Origin: Dryobates pubescens
Lineage: Eukaryota; Chordata; Aves; Piciformes; Picidae
Assembly: GCF_014839835.1 (NCBI RefSeq)
Contig: NC_071627.1
Coordinates: 4,837,001-4,901,000 of the forward strand
Length of the DNA: 64,000 nucleotides
Reading direction: 5' to 3'
Positions 36,080-48,907 of this stretch are shown here, in pieces. The number at the start of each line of letters is the position of its first letter. Position 1 is the stretch's first letter. The notes under the pieces were generated by a model. That model saw only the letters and a program-made list of their open reading frames with translations, ran no database searches and was not told the origin of the DNA. The position numbers and the translations under genes were made by a program.

Positions 36080-36690
36080 TGATGGCTGTGAAAAGTTGTC
36101 TCAATATGATTTGCTGGGTTTGTGTTGGAGCATTTGCATTCTCCTTTTTGCTCTTTCTCCTTCTGACTTGTCAGCTGTGTTTGAACTTTGTCTTACCTGT
36201 TCATCTTCAGGAGGACTGTTACCCCATGTGTAATAATGGATTATTTGAATGCCAGCATGTAGGAAACCCTCATGCTGTGTTGTGCTGCAGTTCCAAAGTG
36301 TAACCTTGGAAGCCAGGATCCCCTTGTGTGTGAAATAAAAGGAACATCTGAAGGCTTTGTGTGGAGACAGTGGTCTTTGTAGAGATGTTGTTTCTGGGAA
36401 AGCCCTGGGAACATGGTCAGAAGGGTGAGAGTTTTTTCCTCCTGTTGTTCCCTTGGCTGAGGTAAGGGTGAGCAGGTCCCTTGCTTCAGGTTGGAGATGA
36501 GGCCTATAGTGCACTGCGGACAATTGTGGGGAGTGGGCAATTCCTGGGAGGCCACTGTGAGTCTTCTGGCTGCAAGAAGGATCAAATTGATCAGATCAGA
36601 GGAAACTGGCCTCTACCCAAAGAAGCGTCCTGGGTGTGCAAAGGCCTCTCTGCAAAGCAGTGAGGTGACCTTTCCCAGTTCCTGACAGCT
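36080..36690. repeat. conserved spacer block, copy 5
   Basis: This copy of the block is interrupted near 36690 by a sense CR1 insertion; the last phrase (TGGATCCAGTCTTCACCC) resumes near 37720. Confidence 0.6.
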
Positions 36691-37716
36691 TGACACTGTC
36701 CCACATGACATCCTGGTCACGAGACTGGAAAAGCATGGACTACAGGGATGGACTACTTGGTGGATAAGGAGTTGGATGAATGGATGCTGTTAGCGTTAGG
36801 GTCAACAGCTCAATATCCAAATGGAGATCAGTGATGAGTGGCAACCCCTAGGGTTCAGTACTAGGACCAGAGTTGTGTAATATCTTTGTCTGCAATGTGG
36901 ACAACGGAATTGAATGCACCCTTACCAAGCTCATGGGTGGATCCAAGCTGTGTCTTCCTGCTGACACACTGGAAGGAACAGATGATGTCCAGAGGGACTT
37001 GGACAGGTTTAAGAGGTGGGCCCATGCCAAACTCATGAAGTTCAACAGAGCCAAGTGCAAGTTTCTGTACCTGGATCTGGACAATCCCAAGCACAAATAG
37101 AGGTTGGGCAAGAAGTGGCTTGAAAGCAGTCTTGAAGAGAAAGACTTGGGGGTGTCAGCTGGTACAAAATGCAATAGCCAGAAGGCAACCATGTCCTGGG
37201 CTGCATCAAAAGAAGTGTGAGCAGCTGCCCAAGGGTGAGGATTCTCCCCCTCTACTCTGCTTTTGTGACATCCCACCTGGAGTATTGCATCCAGTTCTGT
37301 GGACCTCGATACAAGAGGGACATCAAACTATTAGAGTGGGTCCAGAGGAGGGCCACAAAGATGATCAGAGGGCTGGAGCAACCTCTTTATGGGGACAGGC
37401 TGAGAGAGTTGGGGCTGTTCAGCCGGGAGAAGGCACCAGAGAGACCTTAGAGCCTTCCAGTACCTGAAGTGAACTACAAGAAAGCTGAGAGGGGACTTTT
37501 GACAAGGGCTTGTAGTGATAGGACAAAGGGAAATGGCTTTGAGCTGGAATAGAGGAGATTTAGGCTGTGGATTAGGAAGAAATTCTTTTCAATAAGAGTG
37601 GTGAGACACTGGAACAGATTGCCCAAGGAGGCTGTAGATGCCTCATCCCTGGAGGTGTTCAAGGCCAGGTTGGAAAGGGCTTTGAGCAACCTGGTCTAGC
37701 AAAGGGTATCCAGTTG
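36691..37716 (+). mobile_element. CR1 LINE 3' part, sense
   Basis: This is a CR1 3' region with RT-end and 3' untranslated phrases: FNRAKCKFLYLD, CCACCTGGAGTATTGCATCC, GGGTCCAGAGGAGGGCCAC and CCTGGAGGTGTTCAAGGCC. The frame is broken. Its insertion into the spacer block largely explains why genes 4 and 5 are 10.7 kb apart. Confidence 0.8.
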
Positions 37717-39549
37717 TCACTGGATCCAGTCTTCACCCCTGACTGTAAAGAAGAGTTTAGAATCAAGATTCTGCCATAGAGCAAATCTCTTTCAGCTTGA
37801 GATGGGCCTCTCCCACAGGGGACCCCTCTCACTTGTTTCCCTGTGCTTTTAAGGCTTCACAAACTATTATACAAAGTGTAACCTTTTGAATACATCCTGC
37901 ACAGACCACATGTACAATCAGCTTGTTTAGTAGTTGTTCTTTGTCTAAGATGCTCAGAGTAGCATCATCATCCTCCCATCTTAGCTGGGTCTCTTCTATC
38001 TTTTGTTGACTTCAGATGGAACAGTTTGTCTCTCTCTTTAAGGGTCTTGGTCCAGTACTTCTCCATTTCAAATAAGCAAAAGTTCAAGTGAAGTTCAGTT
38101 ACAGTTTGTAGACTGAGGACTCATCTCTCCAGTCTCTATTGCTAAGCACAGTCACTCCTGCTGAGCTAAGCAGAAGAAAATTTAGTTCAACCTAATTTAA
38201 AGCAGTAGAAAATGCATTCTAACATTCAATAATTAAACTATTTTTTTTATTCAACTGTTTTACTCAACATACTTTGTAAAACAATAAACAGAGCTATCTC
38301 CTCTGATTTTTCATTCTGTACGAGTTAAACTGGTCTTGGAGGCAGGTGTTTGCCTCTCCAGTGCATTGCATGTGCATTATCTGGCTCCACAGGAGGAGTT
38401 GCGTGTCAGTCAATCCTCAGAGTGGGCCAGTGTCTGACTGCGGGGGTATCAGGCTGTACCCAGACCCTCGCTCTCCCCTTCCACCTCCATTTGTCCACTG
38501 TTCTTTCTCAGGTTCACTGCAGACCAAGTTTTATCCTCTCTCTAATTATCCAACCGTAAGTGTTGCATATTACCAGAACTCCATCAAACATCTCAAAACC
38601 GTTTTGCTCTTTCCTATCAGGTACTTTCTGATCACTTGTTTTGATAGTTTCTTTGATTCCACCTATCCTTAAGAACGTTTCTCATTCAACCTCTTGAATT
38701 AGGAAGGTCTGGTTAGGACCCTTAGCTCTCTCCTTTCATATGTGGTTGCTTCTTTTAGGTCCACTCTTGACTGATTTTAATCTTGATGCTAAAAACCTCA
38801 TAATATGCTTTACCGATTCCTAGAACCTCGCTAAATATCTCGTAATTACTTTGCTCTTTCCAATCAGATGCTTTCTGATAATCCAAGATTAGCTTTTTTC
38901 CCGTGGTTTAACATCTTGGAGTTTACATTTGAATGTTTCCTTTTATGGCCCATCCATCGAAGCCGTTAGATCCCCGTTCTTTGCTATTGCAAACCTTAAC
39001 TCCTGCTTGTTAGTGTTTGCATACCAGGGTGATTAATTTAAGAGCTCTTCTTCCCTTTGGTAACAAACTGCTACCTGCCGTGAATCTTTCCACAGGTAAA
39101 GGCGTTCAAGTTTGACATCAGAGTACAGGGACCTTCAAAGAAATTTCTAAGTATGGATGCTAACATCAGAGGGAAAATGTCTCTGTGCCTCCAGAATGTG
39201 CAAACGGGCTGCAGCGTGCCGATGCATGTGTGTGGCTGGGGACAGGTCTCAGGAAAGTGTTACACACTGATACAGGAGATCTTGGGGGCCAGGATCAGCA
39301 GACAACGGGGCAGGACACAGCTCTCAATTCAGTACTGAAAACACATTGCCCTATTTGGGGGGCGATGTGTCATGCAAAATGCGATGAGCTTTCCTAGAAA
39401 AAACACTGCCATTCGTATGTGCTGATGAGCTCTGGTGATGGTGAACTCTTTGCTATTGGGATTTCACTCTGGCATCGGCCTTTTGGCACCTCTTTATGAC
39501 GAAGAGAGTAGCTGGAAGAAGCAAAGCAGCGCCGACCAGAAACAGAGGA
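37717..39549 (+). promoter_or_regulatory. upstream region of gene 5
   Basis: No gene is seen. The distal block is at about 38760-39010 (CTTTTATGGCCCATCCATCG). Part of it (a GGTCCACTCTTGACTGA-type phrase) occurs near a second, partial copy around 38500-38650, suggesting a local duplication. Confidence 0.4.
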
Positions 39550-39589
39550 ACCATTCCCGCTGCCGACGCTGGGTGGTGGTGTTGACCAT
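39550..39589 (+). promoter_or_regulatory. CSE/CTCF-like promoter element, gene 5
   Basis: Both CGCT cores are present, but GGGTGGTGGTG replaces GGGTGGCGGTG, altering the GGC of the CTCF-like core. It lies 175 bp before the ATG. Confidence 0.6.
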
Positions 39590-39763
39590 GAACCGGCAGC
39601 TTCCTCTGCCCGCCCCGGCTCAGCAGCACCGGCACACAAAAACAGCCAACAGAGCTGCTCGGGAACGGAAGAGGAGAACGCAGCGGGTCTGCTCGGGGGC
39701 TTGCAGAAGCCCTTCGCCCTACATTTCTGACAAACACTGCTCTCCCTGGGACGCTGATTCCAA

Positions 39764-42205
39764 ATGCCGAGAAGCCGGGAGGACACTGTCTGGCTTTTGG
39801 GGAGAGGAATGGCGTGGAACGGGAGACGGAACGGAGGCAGCCCCAGGCAAGTGATCTTGTTCCTTCTGTGCGTTTGCGTGTGGCAGAGCGGGGCCGAAAG
39901 CCTCCGCTATTCTCTGGCAGAGGAGATGGAGAGGGACTCCTTTGTGGGCAATATTGCCCAGGACCTGGGGCTTACCCCGAGCCAGCTGGCAGCTCGCAAG
40001 GCGCGCGTTGTGTCGGAGGGGAACCAGCAGCTTTTCCGCCTCAACCCGAGCACCGGAGTGCTGACGGCCAAGGAATCTCTAGACCGAGAGGACATCTGTC
40101 CTCAGAGCGAGACCTGCACGCTCTTCTTCACTCTCTTTTTTGACAATCCATTGCAGCTGATCCGAGGGGAGGTGGAGGTTCTTGACGTGAACGACAACTC
40201 CCCTGTGTTCCCGGAGAAGGAAATGGTTTTAAAGATTCTAGAAACAACATCTCCTGGGACGCGTTTCCCTCTAAAACGAGCCCGTGACAAGGACATGGGT
40301 ACCTATGGGTTGCAGAACTACAGCCTCGATACCAATTCACATTTCTCCATTCTTGTGAAAATAAGGGATGATGGAGCGAAATACCCGGAGCTCGTCCTGG
40401 AACGGCAACTGGACCGAGAAGACCAGACAGAGATTAATGTACTTCTGACCGCCACCGATGGGGGTTCGCCACCGAGGTCAGGCACAGCTCATGTCCGGAT
40501 CGTGGTGCTGGATGCCAATGACAACACCCCGGTGTTCACTCGGGAAGTCTATGAAGTGCGTCTACCTGAGAACAATCCCCCGGGGCAGCTGGTGGAGAGA
40601 GTCGCAGCCACAGATCCCGATGAAGGGTCCAACGGGAAAGTGCATTATGCCTTCACCGAGACATCAGAAGGGTCTCAGCAGCTCTTCGATCTGAACCCTG
40701 AGACGGGGGAGATTCGGATAGCAGGAAAATTGGACTTTGAGGAAATGAAAAAGCACGAGATGATGGTGAAAGCCACTGACGGTGGAGGACTATTTGCTCA
40801 TTGCAAAGTGCAGGTGGAGGTCATGGATGTGAATGACAATGCCCCGGAGATACAGCTGACCTCACACAGTGCCTCCATTCCCGAAGACGCTCCGCTACGC
40901 ACCGTGGTGGCCCTCTTCAGCGTGCGGGACCGGGATTCCGGCGACAACGGCAGGACAGAGTGCACCATCGAAGGGGACTTGCCCTTCACTCTCACCCCCA
41001 CCTTCGGCAATTTCTACGAGCTGAGAACCAACGCGGCGCTGGACAGGGAGACGACGGCAGGGTACAACATCAGCATCCGAGCGACGGACTGGGGCCCGCG
41101 GCGCCTGAGCTCTCGGGAGACCTTGTGGGTGCAGGTGTCGGACGTGAACGACAACGCCCCCGCCTTCAGCCAGGAGCTCTACAGCATGTGGGTGACGGAG
41201 AACAACAGCCCCATGGTGCGCATCGGCAGCGTGCAGGCCAGCGACGCGGACGCGGGCAGCAACGCGCGCGTGCAGTACGCGCTGGTGCGTGAGGAGGGCG
41301 AGGAGCAGCCGGCGGTGTCGGTGAGCTCGGAGAGCGGCGACGTGTACGTGGTGCGCTCGCTGGACTACGAGCGGGTGCGCGCCTTGGAGGTGTGGGTGAG
41401 CGCGGCCGACGGCGGCTGGCCGGCGCTGAGCGCGCGGGCGCTGCTGCGCGTGCTGGTGCGCGACGAGAACGACAACGCGCCGGTGGTGCTGCACCCTGGT
41501 GCCGAGAGCGGCGCGGGCGCGGGCGAGCTGGTGCCGCGCTGGGCGCCGGCAGGCTACCTGGTGGCCAAGGTGGTGGCGGTGGACGCGGACGCGGGGCAGA
41601 ACGCCTGGCTGTCCTACGAGCTGGCCAAGGCCACGGAGCCGGGGCTCTTCCGCCTCGGGCTGCACAGCGGCGAGCTGCGCACGGCGCGGGCCGTGGCCGA
41701 GCGCGACGCGCCCCGACACAGGCTCGTCGTGCTCGTGCGAGACCGCGGCCAGCCGCCGCGCTCGGCCAGCGCCACCCTCGCCATCGCCCTGCTCCACGAC
41801 TTCTCCGACGCCCATGTGCGCCTCAGCCAGGACGCGCCGCCCGCCGAGCCCGACGACACGCTCACTCTCTACCTCATCGCCTGCCTGGCCTGCGTCTCGG
41901 CGCTCTGCCTGGCCACCGGCCTGGCTGCCCTGCTCATGAAGCTGCGGCGGGACAGGCGCAAACACGACGAGCCCTTGCCCACCTTCCCGACAGCTGTCGC
42001 CGAGAGTGACGCAGGCTCCCTTCCCCGCAGCTTGGTCTACGACGTGTGCTTGGCCACCGGCACCCTGAGCAGTGACTTTCACTTCCTCGGTCCGCTCTTG
42101 CCCTGCTTCCCCGCTGGGATTCCCCCCGGCGCTGCCCCACAGCGGAGCTCGGTGTGTTCTCAATGGGCGTCCAGCCCCGCGGAAGGAGTCGACTGTGCCA
42201 CTCAG
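39764..42205 (+). CDS. protocadherin gene 5, large exon (EC1-EC6, TM)
   Basis: The exon has 814 codons. The linkers are DVNDN 141, DANDN 250, DVNDN 355 and 460, and DENDN 567; the helix starts at about 700. EC1 has REDICPQSETC where the others have REEICPQ. EC2 is distinct (KRARDKDMGTYGLQ), as is EC3 (RLPENNPPGQLVERV). The homogenised segment has more changes than the others: AGYNISI for AEYNISI and SSRETLW for SSRQSLW. The tail ends WASSPAEGVDCATQ, close to gene 2's end rather than to the SAAQ type, at donor GTGAGG, phase 0. Confidence 0.93.
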
Positions 42206-43470
42206 GTGAGGAACCGGAGCGGGTCGTAGCGAGGGAGAAGCAGTGAAGGGCTCACGCGAGGTTGGTGTTTTCCCCTGACAGAGGGATCCAGTTGGGCACG
42301 AAGTGGGGAGGGTACAGAGGGTCTCTTAGCAGCTGCCAGGCATCCTGCCAGGAGGGTCCAGTACTACTCAGTTGCTCTCCAAGTGCTTTTTAACCCGCCC
42401 CTCTGCTCCTAGCCCCATATCCTGTGTATGCACCTGATATTGATTGTTTGCTCTCGCTACAAACTGAACCTGATGTGATTTGAAGAGATGATAAGTGGTT
42501 TTGTGGATGTTTGAGCCACAATTCTGACTCCTGTACATGCACTGAGTAGAGCTCGCAGGGATAGAGTGGAGGGACGACATCACTCCCTGGATTACTTCTA
42601 GAGGCAGCAGCGCCCGGAATGTATTGATCCTCTCCCGTGTCATCCAGGACCGGGGCTGTCATGTTGCAAAGCAATGTCATGTGGCTGACTGAATGACTGC
42701 GCTGGTGACAGCAGATTGAGCATGGTCCTGCCAACGTTCATCCTACGAGGAAGGTGGCAGAGCTGAGCTCATCATGTGCTGAGCTGACTTAGTGCTGTAG
42801 TCCACAGAGGCGGCTTCCTCTCCCATTAAATTCCTGTAGAATTCTGTGTCTTCTAGAAACAGTATTGGTGATATTGGCACCATCCTAGTCCCTTCCTGCC
42901 CCAGTCAGGTGGTCCTGGACAGTGCTAGCACTCCTTTTTCCAGTACTTCTGGAATCTCAAAGGGAGTCATATCTGAGACCTTCATTATACTCTGCCTCCA
43001 CAAAATTCATGAGAGAAGAGATGGTATTGAATCAGCTCCTGCTCTCTCTCTCTTTTGTATTTTGGGTTTTTGGTGGGTTGTGTTTGTTTGTTTGTTTGTT
43101 TGTAGTTTCCAGGGATCCATTTGGCACTTTGCATGGGTCCAGTCAATGAATGTATTTGGGGGTGAAGGCACACAAATAATATCTTACAGTCACCTCACTA
43201 TATTAAATTACTATATTAAATTACCCTCTGACTTCAAAAGGGCTCACAGCAGTGTCTCTGCAATGTCAACAGTGGAGGATGGCTTCTGGCTTTTGATTTT
43301 GCCCTATCCAGGCTGGGCAACTCAGCACCTGATCCAACCTCCTCTTTGGTCCTGGGTAGAATAGACTGGTGTCAAACACACAGCAATGTCAGGCATTCTC
43401 TCTAAGCTTCTTGCTGATGCCTATTTAGCTTCCACACCCAATGACAGCCTCTCTTATCTCTCCTTTGTAG

Positions 43471-43590
43471 GGCAGAGCTCCCCATCCTGAGGACACAGGA
43501 CCCAGATCTGCTGAAGCAGCTTGTGCTGCAGATGGTGGGATGGAATTAAATATCAGTTCTGATCAAACCCCTTGGCTCACCCATCAGTAA
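43471..43590 (+). CDS. gene 5 private exon 2
   Basis: The acceptor is CTTATCTCTCCTTTGTAG; the intron is 1265 bp. It encodes GRAPHPEDTG to SSDQTPWLTHQ and TAA, 39 residues. The donor CA|GTAAGTGAG is intact, yet the matching exon 3 acceptor is lost, so termination at TAA is the simplest reading and gives 853 residues. Confidence 0.68.
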   Translation, partial: GRAPHPEDTGPRSAEAACAADGGMELNISSDQTPWLTHQ

Positions 43591-43979
43591 GTGAGGACAA
43601 AGACCCAAAGACCAGCTTGTCTGTCCTCACTGGTTAACATCCTGACAGGGAAAAGAGAATGAAGGGTTGAAATACCCACCAAAACGTACCAGGGAGGTAC
43701 AAATGCCCTGTGTGCAAAAGCAATTCCTCTCTCCTCTTGAGCAGAGCTTTATTCATGTATGTATTTTGTACTTGTGACATCGATGGAGGATGAGGACTGT
43801 GTTGCATGCTGATTACACCGAGATGATGTATGTTTATGAGACTTGTCTTCCTTCTGAATCTTAAGGGAAATACTGAAAACTGGAAGCAGGTCTTTAAGGT
43901 AACTTTCTCCTACAACATATTTTCTGTGTTTTGTTTTGGGTTTTGTATGGCTCTGTAACAGTATCTTAATATTCTGAGG

Positions 43980-44187
43980 TCTGGCTGATCCCATGCAAAT
44001 AGATCTTCAGCAGAATTCAGTGGTGCTTGCAAAGGTGTTGCTTAATAACAGGCAGAAGCTGATTACATTAGAAACAGCTGACACTGACATATTTTGCCTC
44101 TTTGAGCAAGAATGGACCTTGAGCAATGTTGCTTTTTTGTTTTGCAATGTGAGGTTGAAATGGACACTTCTAGATCTTTCTGTATAA
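43980..44187 (+). pseudogene. gene 5 decayed exon 3
   Basis: This is homologous to exon 3 and open to TAA (LQQNSVVLAKVLLNNRQKL), but the acceptor reads CTGAGG as in gene 4. Use of the remaining AG one base earlier would shift the frame and meet TGA within three codons. The shared change with gene 4 suggests common descent or conversion. Confidence 0.5.
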
Positions 44188-44381
44188 GACCTTGCTGTAT
44201 CATTTGAGGTTTTGCATTAAAACAGACTAAAAAGTTTGCACCCAATGTAATGCAGTGTAGAGTATAGGACATCAAGAGGCTTTCTCTTTGCCTTTCATTA
44301 CCCAGAAATGATCTATAAATCCTGTGATATTTGTTGTGGCTTACATGTCTGTAAGAGTCAAAATGCCTGATAACAGAAACC

Positions 44382-44387
44382 AATAAA
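44382..44387 (+). terminator. poly(A) signal, gene 5
   Basis: AATAAA in ACCAATAAATCT is followed by TACCTTGGGTGTGTGCTG. The flank to 44860 is shared unit spacer without a gene. Confidence 0.7.
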
Positions 44388-44860
44388 TCTACTTGGATCT
44401 ACCTTGGGTGTGTGCTGTCTTGAAGATCACTGCTCAAAGAAACTGATGAGGAAATATCCACCATGAGAGCAGGATTTTGGGAACAATTCCATTCCTTTGT
44501 GTGGATTTTTGCAAGAAAAATGAGAGTGACCTGGAAGTAGACCACTCTCAGAAGGCTGCATGAGATGGAATAAGCATTTCTTAGACAAGCTGAATCCTGG
44601 GAGATGCTGCCCTCAGCCTCTTTATGAGGGCTCCAGGACTGAGATGTTGTGAATCAGGGGAAGAATCTCAGTTAATTCCATAAACTTGCCTTAAAATTCT
44701 TACAAGAACTACATCCATTCCTACAAGAAATGACAACCACGGCTGTGGTCCCTGCACCAGCTCACTCTGGATGCTGGACACCTGAAACCATGCAAAGCTT
44801 GTTTAGCTGAACAAAATTAAAACTATTTTCTTCTTATGCATAAACAGATCAAGATGTTAG

Positions 44861-46330
44861 TGAGCAATGAGGTCATCTCTCAGCCTCTTTTTCTCCAAAC
44901 CAGACAAACTCAAATGTCAACTTAGCTGCTTCTCCTGGGATCTTGCTTCCAGCCCTCTCACCAGATTTGTTTGCACTCCTCTGGGTGCATTCCAGTACCT
45001 TCACATCCTTTTCAAATTGTCGTTTGCAGAACTGCACACAGTACTCAAGGTGAAGCCACAAGAGTGTCAAATCCAGCAGGATAATCATCACTATCGACTA
45101 GGTGGTTAGGTTGTGTTTGATGTTCACCACGATGTCATTTGCCCTCTTCGAAACCAGGGTTCGACATGGACGAGTCTTGGGCTGCTCACAATCAGCACCT
45201 CCAGATTCATTTCTTCAGGGATTCTTTCCAGCCTCTCCTCTCCACACTGAGACTTGTGCCCAGTGTTACTCCATCCCAGGTGCAGGGTCTGGCATTTGGA
45301 CTTGTAACTTTTCATGTCATTGATGATTCTTCAGTGCTCTGAGCTACTGAGATCCCTTTGCAAGGCCACTTTTCCTTTAAGGGAGTCAACAGCACCTCCC
45401 ACTTTGGTATCGTCAGCAAAGTTGATAATGGTGCATTCAACTGCTTCATCTAAATTATTGATATATGTATGGAATGGAACTGGTCATAGAAAGAGCCCTG
45501 AAGAACACTTGACAGTCACTAGTTGCAAACCAGATGTAGCCCCTTTCACTACCACACTTTAAGACTTGCACTTCACACAGTCCTTCATCAAGCACACCAT
45601 GAACCTCCTCATCTCACAGCTGGACATCATGTCCAGAAGGATGCTGTGAGGAATAATATCAAATTAATCAAACAGGACTTTGCCTTTCAGTTGTACCCAG
45701 CATGATCTTTCCCATAACATTTTCAGGCTCTGAGGTGAGGCTAACAGGCTGTAATTTCCTGGGTCTTCTCCTCCTGTAAATTGGAAGAATATTGACTAGT
45801 TTCCAGTCAGCAGGAACATCTCCAGACTGGTAGATCATGGAGAGGCTCCTCCTGTAACATCTGCTGGCACTTTCCATACACTGAGATGAATCCCATACAT
45901 TAGGATGAATCCCATCAGGCCCCATGGAATAGCGGACATGCAGCCAATGCAGCTGATCCTGTACAACACATGGAAAGTCACTGTTCCCACACTCAGGGTG
46001 CTCTGATTCAGTGCAGTGGACAGCCAAAGGTCAATCAGTATTATTGAAAGACTGAGGAGAACAAAAGGGTTGAACACATCCACCACTTCTTCATCCCTGT
46101 CAATGAAGTGACCATCTTCAAAAAGTACCGCTCTAATGCATGTTCAGACTTGCTCTTGCTAATGACTTCAAAAAGCCTAAGATCTCCATCTTCCTGCAAT
46201 GCTTGACCTTGCCTCCAGAGATGACAAAATTCCTTCTCCTGTCAAGCATCGAGTTGTTCCCTGTGCATCAAGCTGAGCTTCTAATCCATCCACTTGAAGA
46301 TCAGAATAGACTGGAACTGTACAGAGCTGT
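44861..46330 (-). mobile_element. CR1 LINE relic, antisense
   Basis: On the minus strand there is CR1 3' sequence (LRLEYCVQF-like: [19 protein letters not shown]) then broken reverse transcriptase pieces up to about 46290. It is very similar in arrangement to 61140-62395. Confidence 0.75.
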
Positions 46331-46419
46331 GAGAACATGATCACTGCCTTTGGGTGAACTGCAAGGAAAATCTGTAAGTCACAGATTCAAGATTAATTTG
46401 GGAAAGGGCATTTAATTTT

Positions 46420-47240
46420 GTTCTGTATGTGGTTCCTGAATTCAGATACTTCTTGACGGCTATGAAAAGTTGTCTCAATATGATTTGCTGGGTTTCTGTC
46501 AAAACATTTGCATTCTCCTTTCCCTCCTTTTTCCTTCTGAGCTGTGAACTGTGTTCAAGCCTTGTCTTACCTGTTTGTCTTCAGATGGACTGTTGTCCCA
46601 TGTGTAATAATGGATTGCTTGAATGCAGGCATGTGGCACAGAAACTTGGGAAACCCTCACAATGTGGTGTTCTGCAGGTCCAAGGTGTGACCTTGGAAAT
46701 TGGTATCCCCTTGTGTGTGAAAGCAAAATAAAGAGAACAGCTGAAAGCCTTGTGTGGAGACAGTGGTATTTGTAGAGATGTTATTTCTGGGAGAGCTCTG
46801 TGAATATTCTGAAAAGGGTGGGGGTTTTATCCTCCTGTTGTCTATTGGTCTAGGTAAGGGTGAGCAGGTCCATTCCTCCATGTTGAAGATGAGGCCTATA
46901 GTGTATTTGGGACAATTATTGGGAGCTGGAAATTGCTGACACACCTGTGTGAGTCTTCTGAGTACTGAGAGGGGCCTTGAGTGTGCAAGGATCTCTGCAA
47001 AATAGTGAGATGGGACAAGAGAGCTTTGCAAGTCTCCTGACAGCTCCATCTGTTGATGGCAAATGTAAACATGTTTGTTATGGGAGAGTCCAAGAAAACA
47101 CTCTCAATAAATTGCAAGGTTCGGGCTGGACCATCACGCTTTCTAAACTCCTTGTCAGCTTAGAGACTGGGTGTGACTAGATACAGTCTTAACCCCCTGA
47201 ATGTAAAGAAGAGTTCAGACCCCAGGCAATGCCACAGTAT
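46420..47240. repeat. conserved spacer block, copy 6
   Basis: This is a full copy of the block (CTGTGAACTGTGTTCAAGCC, GCAAAATAAAGAGAACAGC, GGAGACAGTGGTATTTG). It includes AATAAA in the same place as the other copies. Confidence 0.6.
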
Positions 47241-48710
47241 TGTTTCATTGCAACCTAAACTGGGCTCACCCCTCCGCTGACAAATCCCTCTCACTTATTT
47301 CCCTGTGACTTTAAGGCTTCACAGTCTCTCACAGGAGCTGTTCATCTGCCTGTCCATGCAACATGCACGTTCTGCTTGTACAATCAGCTTTTTAAGGAGC
47401 TATTCTTCATCTAGGATGAATGGAGAAACATCTTTTGAGTTTTATGTACTCATCTATTTCCTTATCCTTTCACCCTATCTGGGAGGCACCTGGGACTCAT
47501 CCCTCTTCAGAGGACTTCAGAAGGAATGGTTTCTCTCTTTCATTTTATGTATTTCCCTTGAATGAGATGTGTAGTCGAATTTATAGTAGTCTTGTGCAAG
47601 ACCCCCAGTCCTTCTCTATTTCGGCTAAAAAAAGGTACAAGTGAAGTTGGGTTTCAGTTTGTGGATTGAAGCTTCCTCTCTCCAGTCTCATGCTAAGCAG
47701 TCACTCATGCCGAGTTAAACAAAACAATTTGATCTAATTTGTAGGGATCACAAAATTAATTCTAATATTGTTCCTTTTTATTTCCAGCAATCCCCTCGTT
47801 GCTCTACCCAGCAGACCTGATACTATTTTAAGTGGAATTGTATCCTACACTTTTTGGTTTCTAGGAGTTGGACTGGCTTTGAACACTTCCGTGTGCATTT
47901 CCCGGAGGTTGACACTGGCTCGCCAGAAGCAGTTGCAATCCAAATCGGTTCCCATTACCGGTGATGAGTGCCTGACCTGGGGTTTTCTTCTGCTCGCTAT
48001 TTACATGATCCTGGTTCTACCAGGTTCTCCAGTTCGTTCTCTCCTGCCACCCCAGTTTCCCCACGATTTTCCTCTTGACTGACTTTAATCTTGCCTCTAA
48101 AAACTTCATAATAAGCTTTGACCATTCCCAGAACCTCGTTAAACATCTCATAATCACTTTACTCCTTCCAATGAGACCATTTCTGATCAGCCAAGATTAA
48201 ATTTACTCTTATAATTTACAAAGTTTCTGTTCCACTCTCTGGGATTATACACTTCAAAAGTTCCTTTAATGGCCCATACATTGGTGTTGTCAGATCTTTC
48301 CTCTTTGCTGTTGTTGACATTAGATTGCACACTTTAGCTTTGTAGTATCTGGTCTGAAATTTATAACTTCCACTAATTGCCTCTTGTATGATATAGCAGT
48401 TGGCATCGTGTCTCTACAGAGGTACAGGAGTTCAGGTTTGACATCTGAGGAGCAGCGGACACTCTTACCAATTCAGAATATAAAACACGATTACATTTGG
48501 CCTCTTTTCAGCAATGTTTAAAACCAGAATTAGGGTGATGTATCCCAGAAGCACCATTGATATTCTTCTGTGATGGTGACTGCGGATGATGGTGAACATT
48601 TTGCGCTGGGTACTTTTTCGGGGCACCAGCCTTTTGGTTTCCGTTTGGCAAGGAGAGATCGCCTGGAAACAACAAAGCCCACGGCAGCAGCGCCGACCAG
48701 AAACAGAGGA
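47241..48710 (+). promoter_or_regulatory. upstream region of gene 6
   Basis: No gene is seen. The distal block is at about 48075-48320 (TTCCTTTAATGGCCCATACA). The proximal phrase before the CSE (GGCACCAGCCTTTTGG) is present. Confidence 0.45.
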
Positions 48711-48750
48711 ACCATTCCCGCTGCCGACGCTGGGTGGCAGTGTTGACCAC
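48711..48750 (+). promoter_or_regulatory. CSE/CTCF-like promoter element, gene 6
   Basis: Both CGCT cores are present; GGGTGGCAGTG replaces GGGTGGCGGTG, a change that still fits the purine allowed at that site in the CTCF core. It lies 158 bp before the ATG. Confidence 0.62.
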
Positions 48751-48907
48751 GGACCGGCAGCTTCCTCTGCCCGCCCCGCCTCGGCAGCACCGGCACACAA
48801 AAACAGCCCACAGAGCTGCTCGGGAACGGCGGGCTGCTCGGGGGCTTGCAGGAGCCCTACGCTTCCATTCCTGACAAACACTGCTCCGCCTGGGAAGCTG
48901 ATTCCAA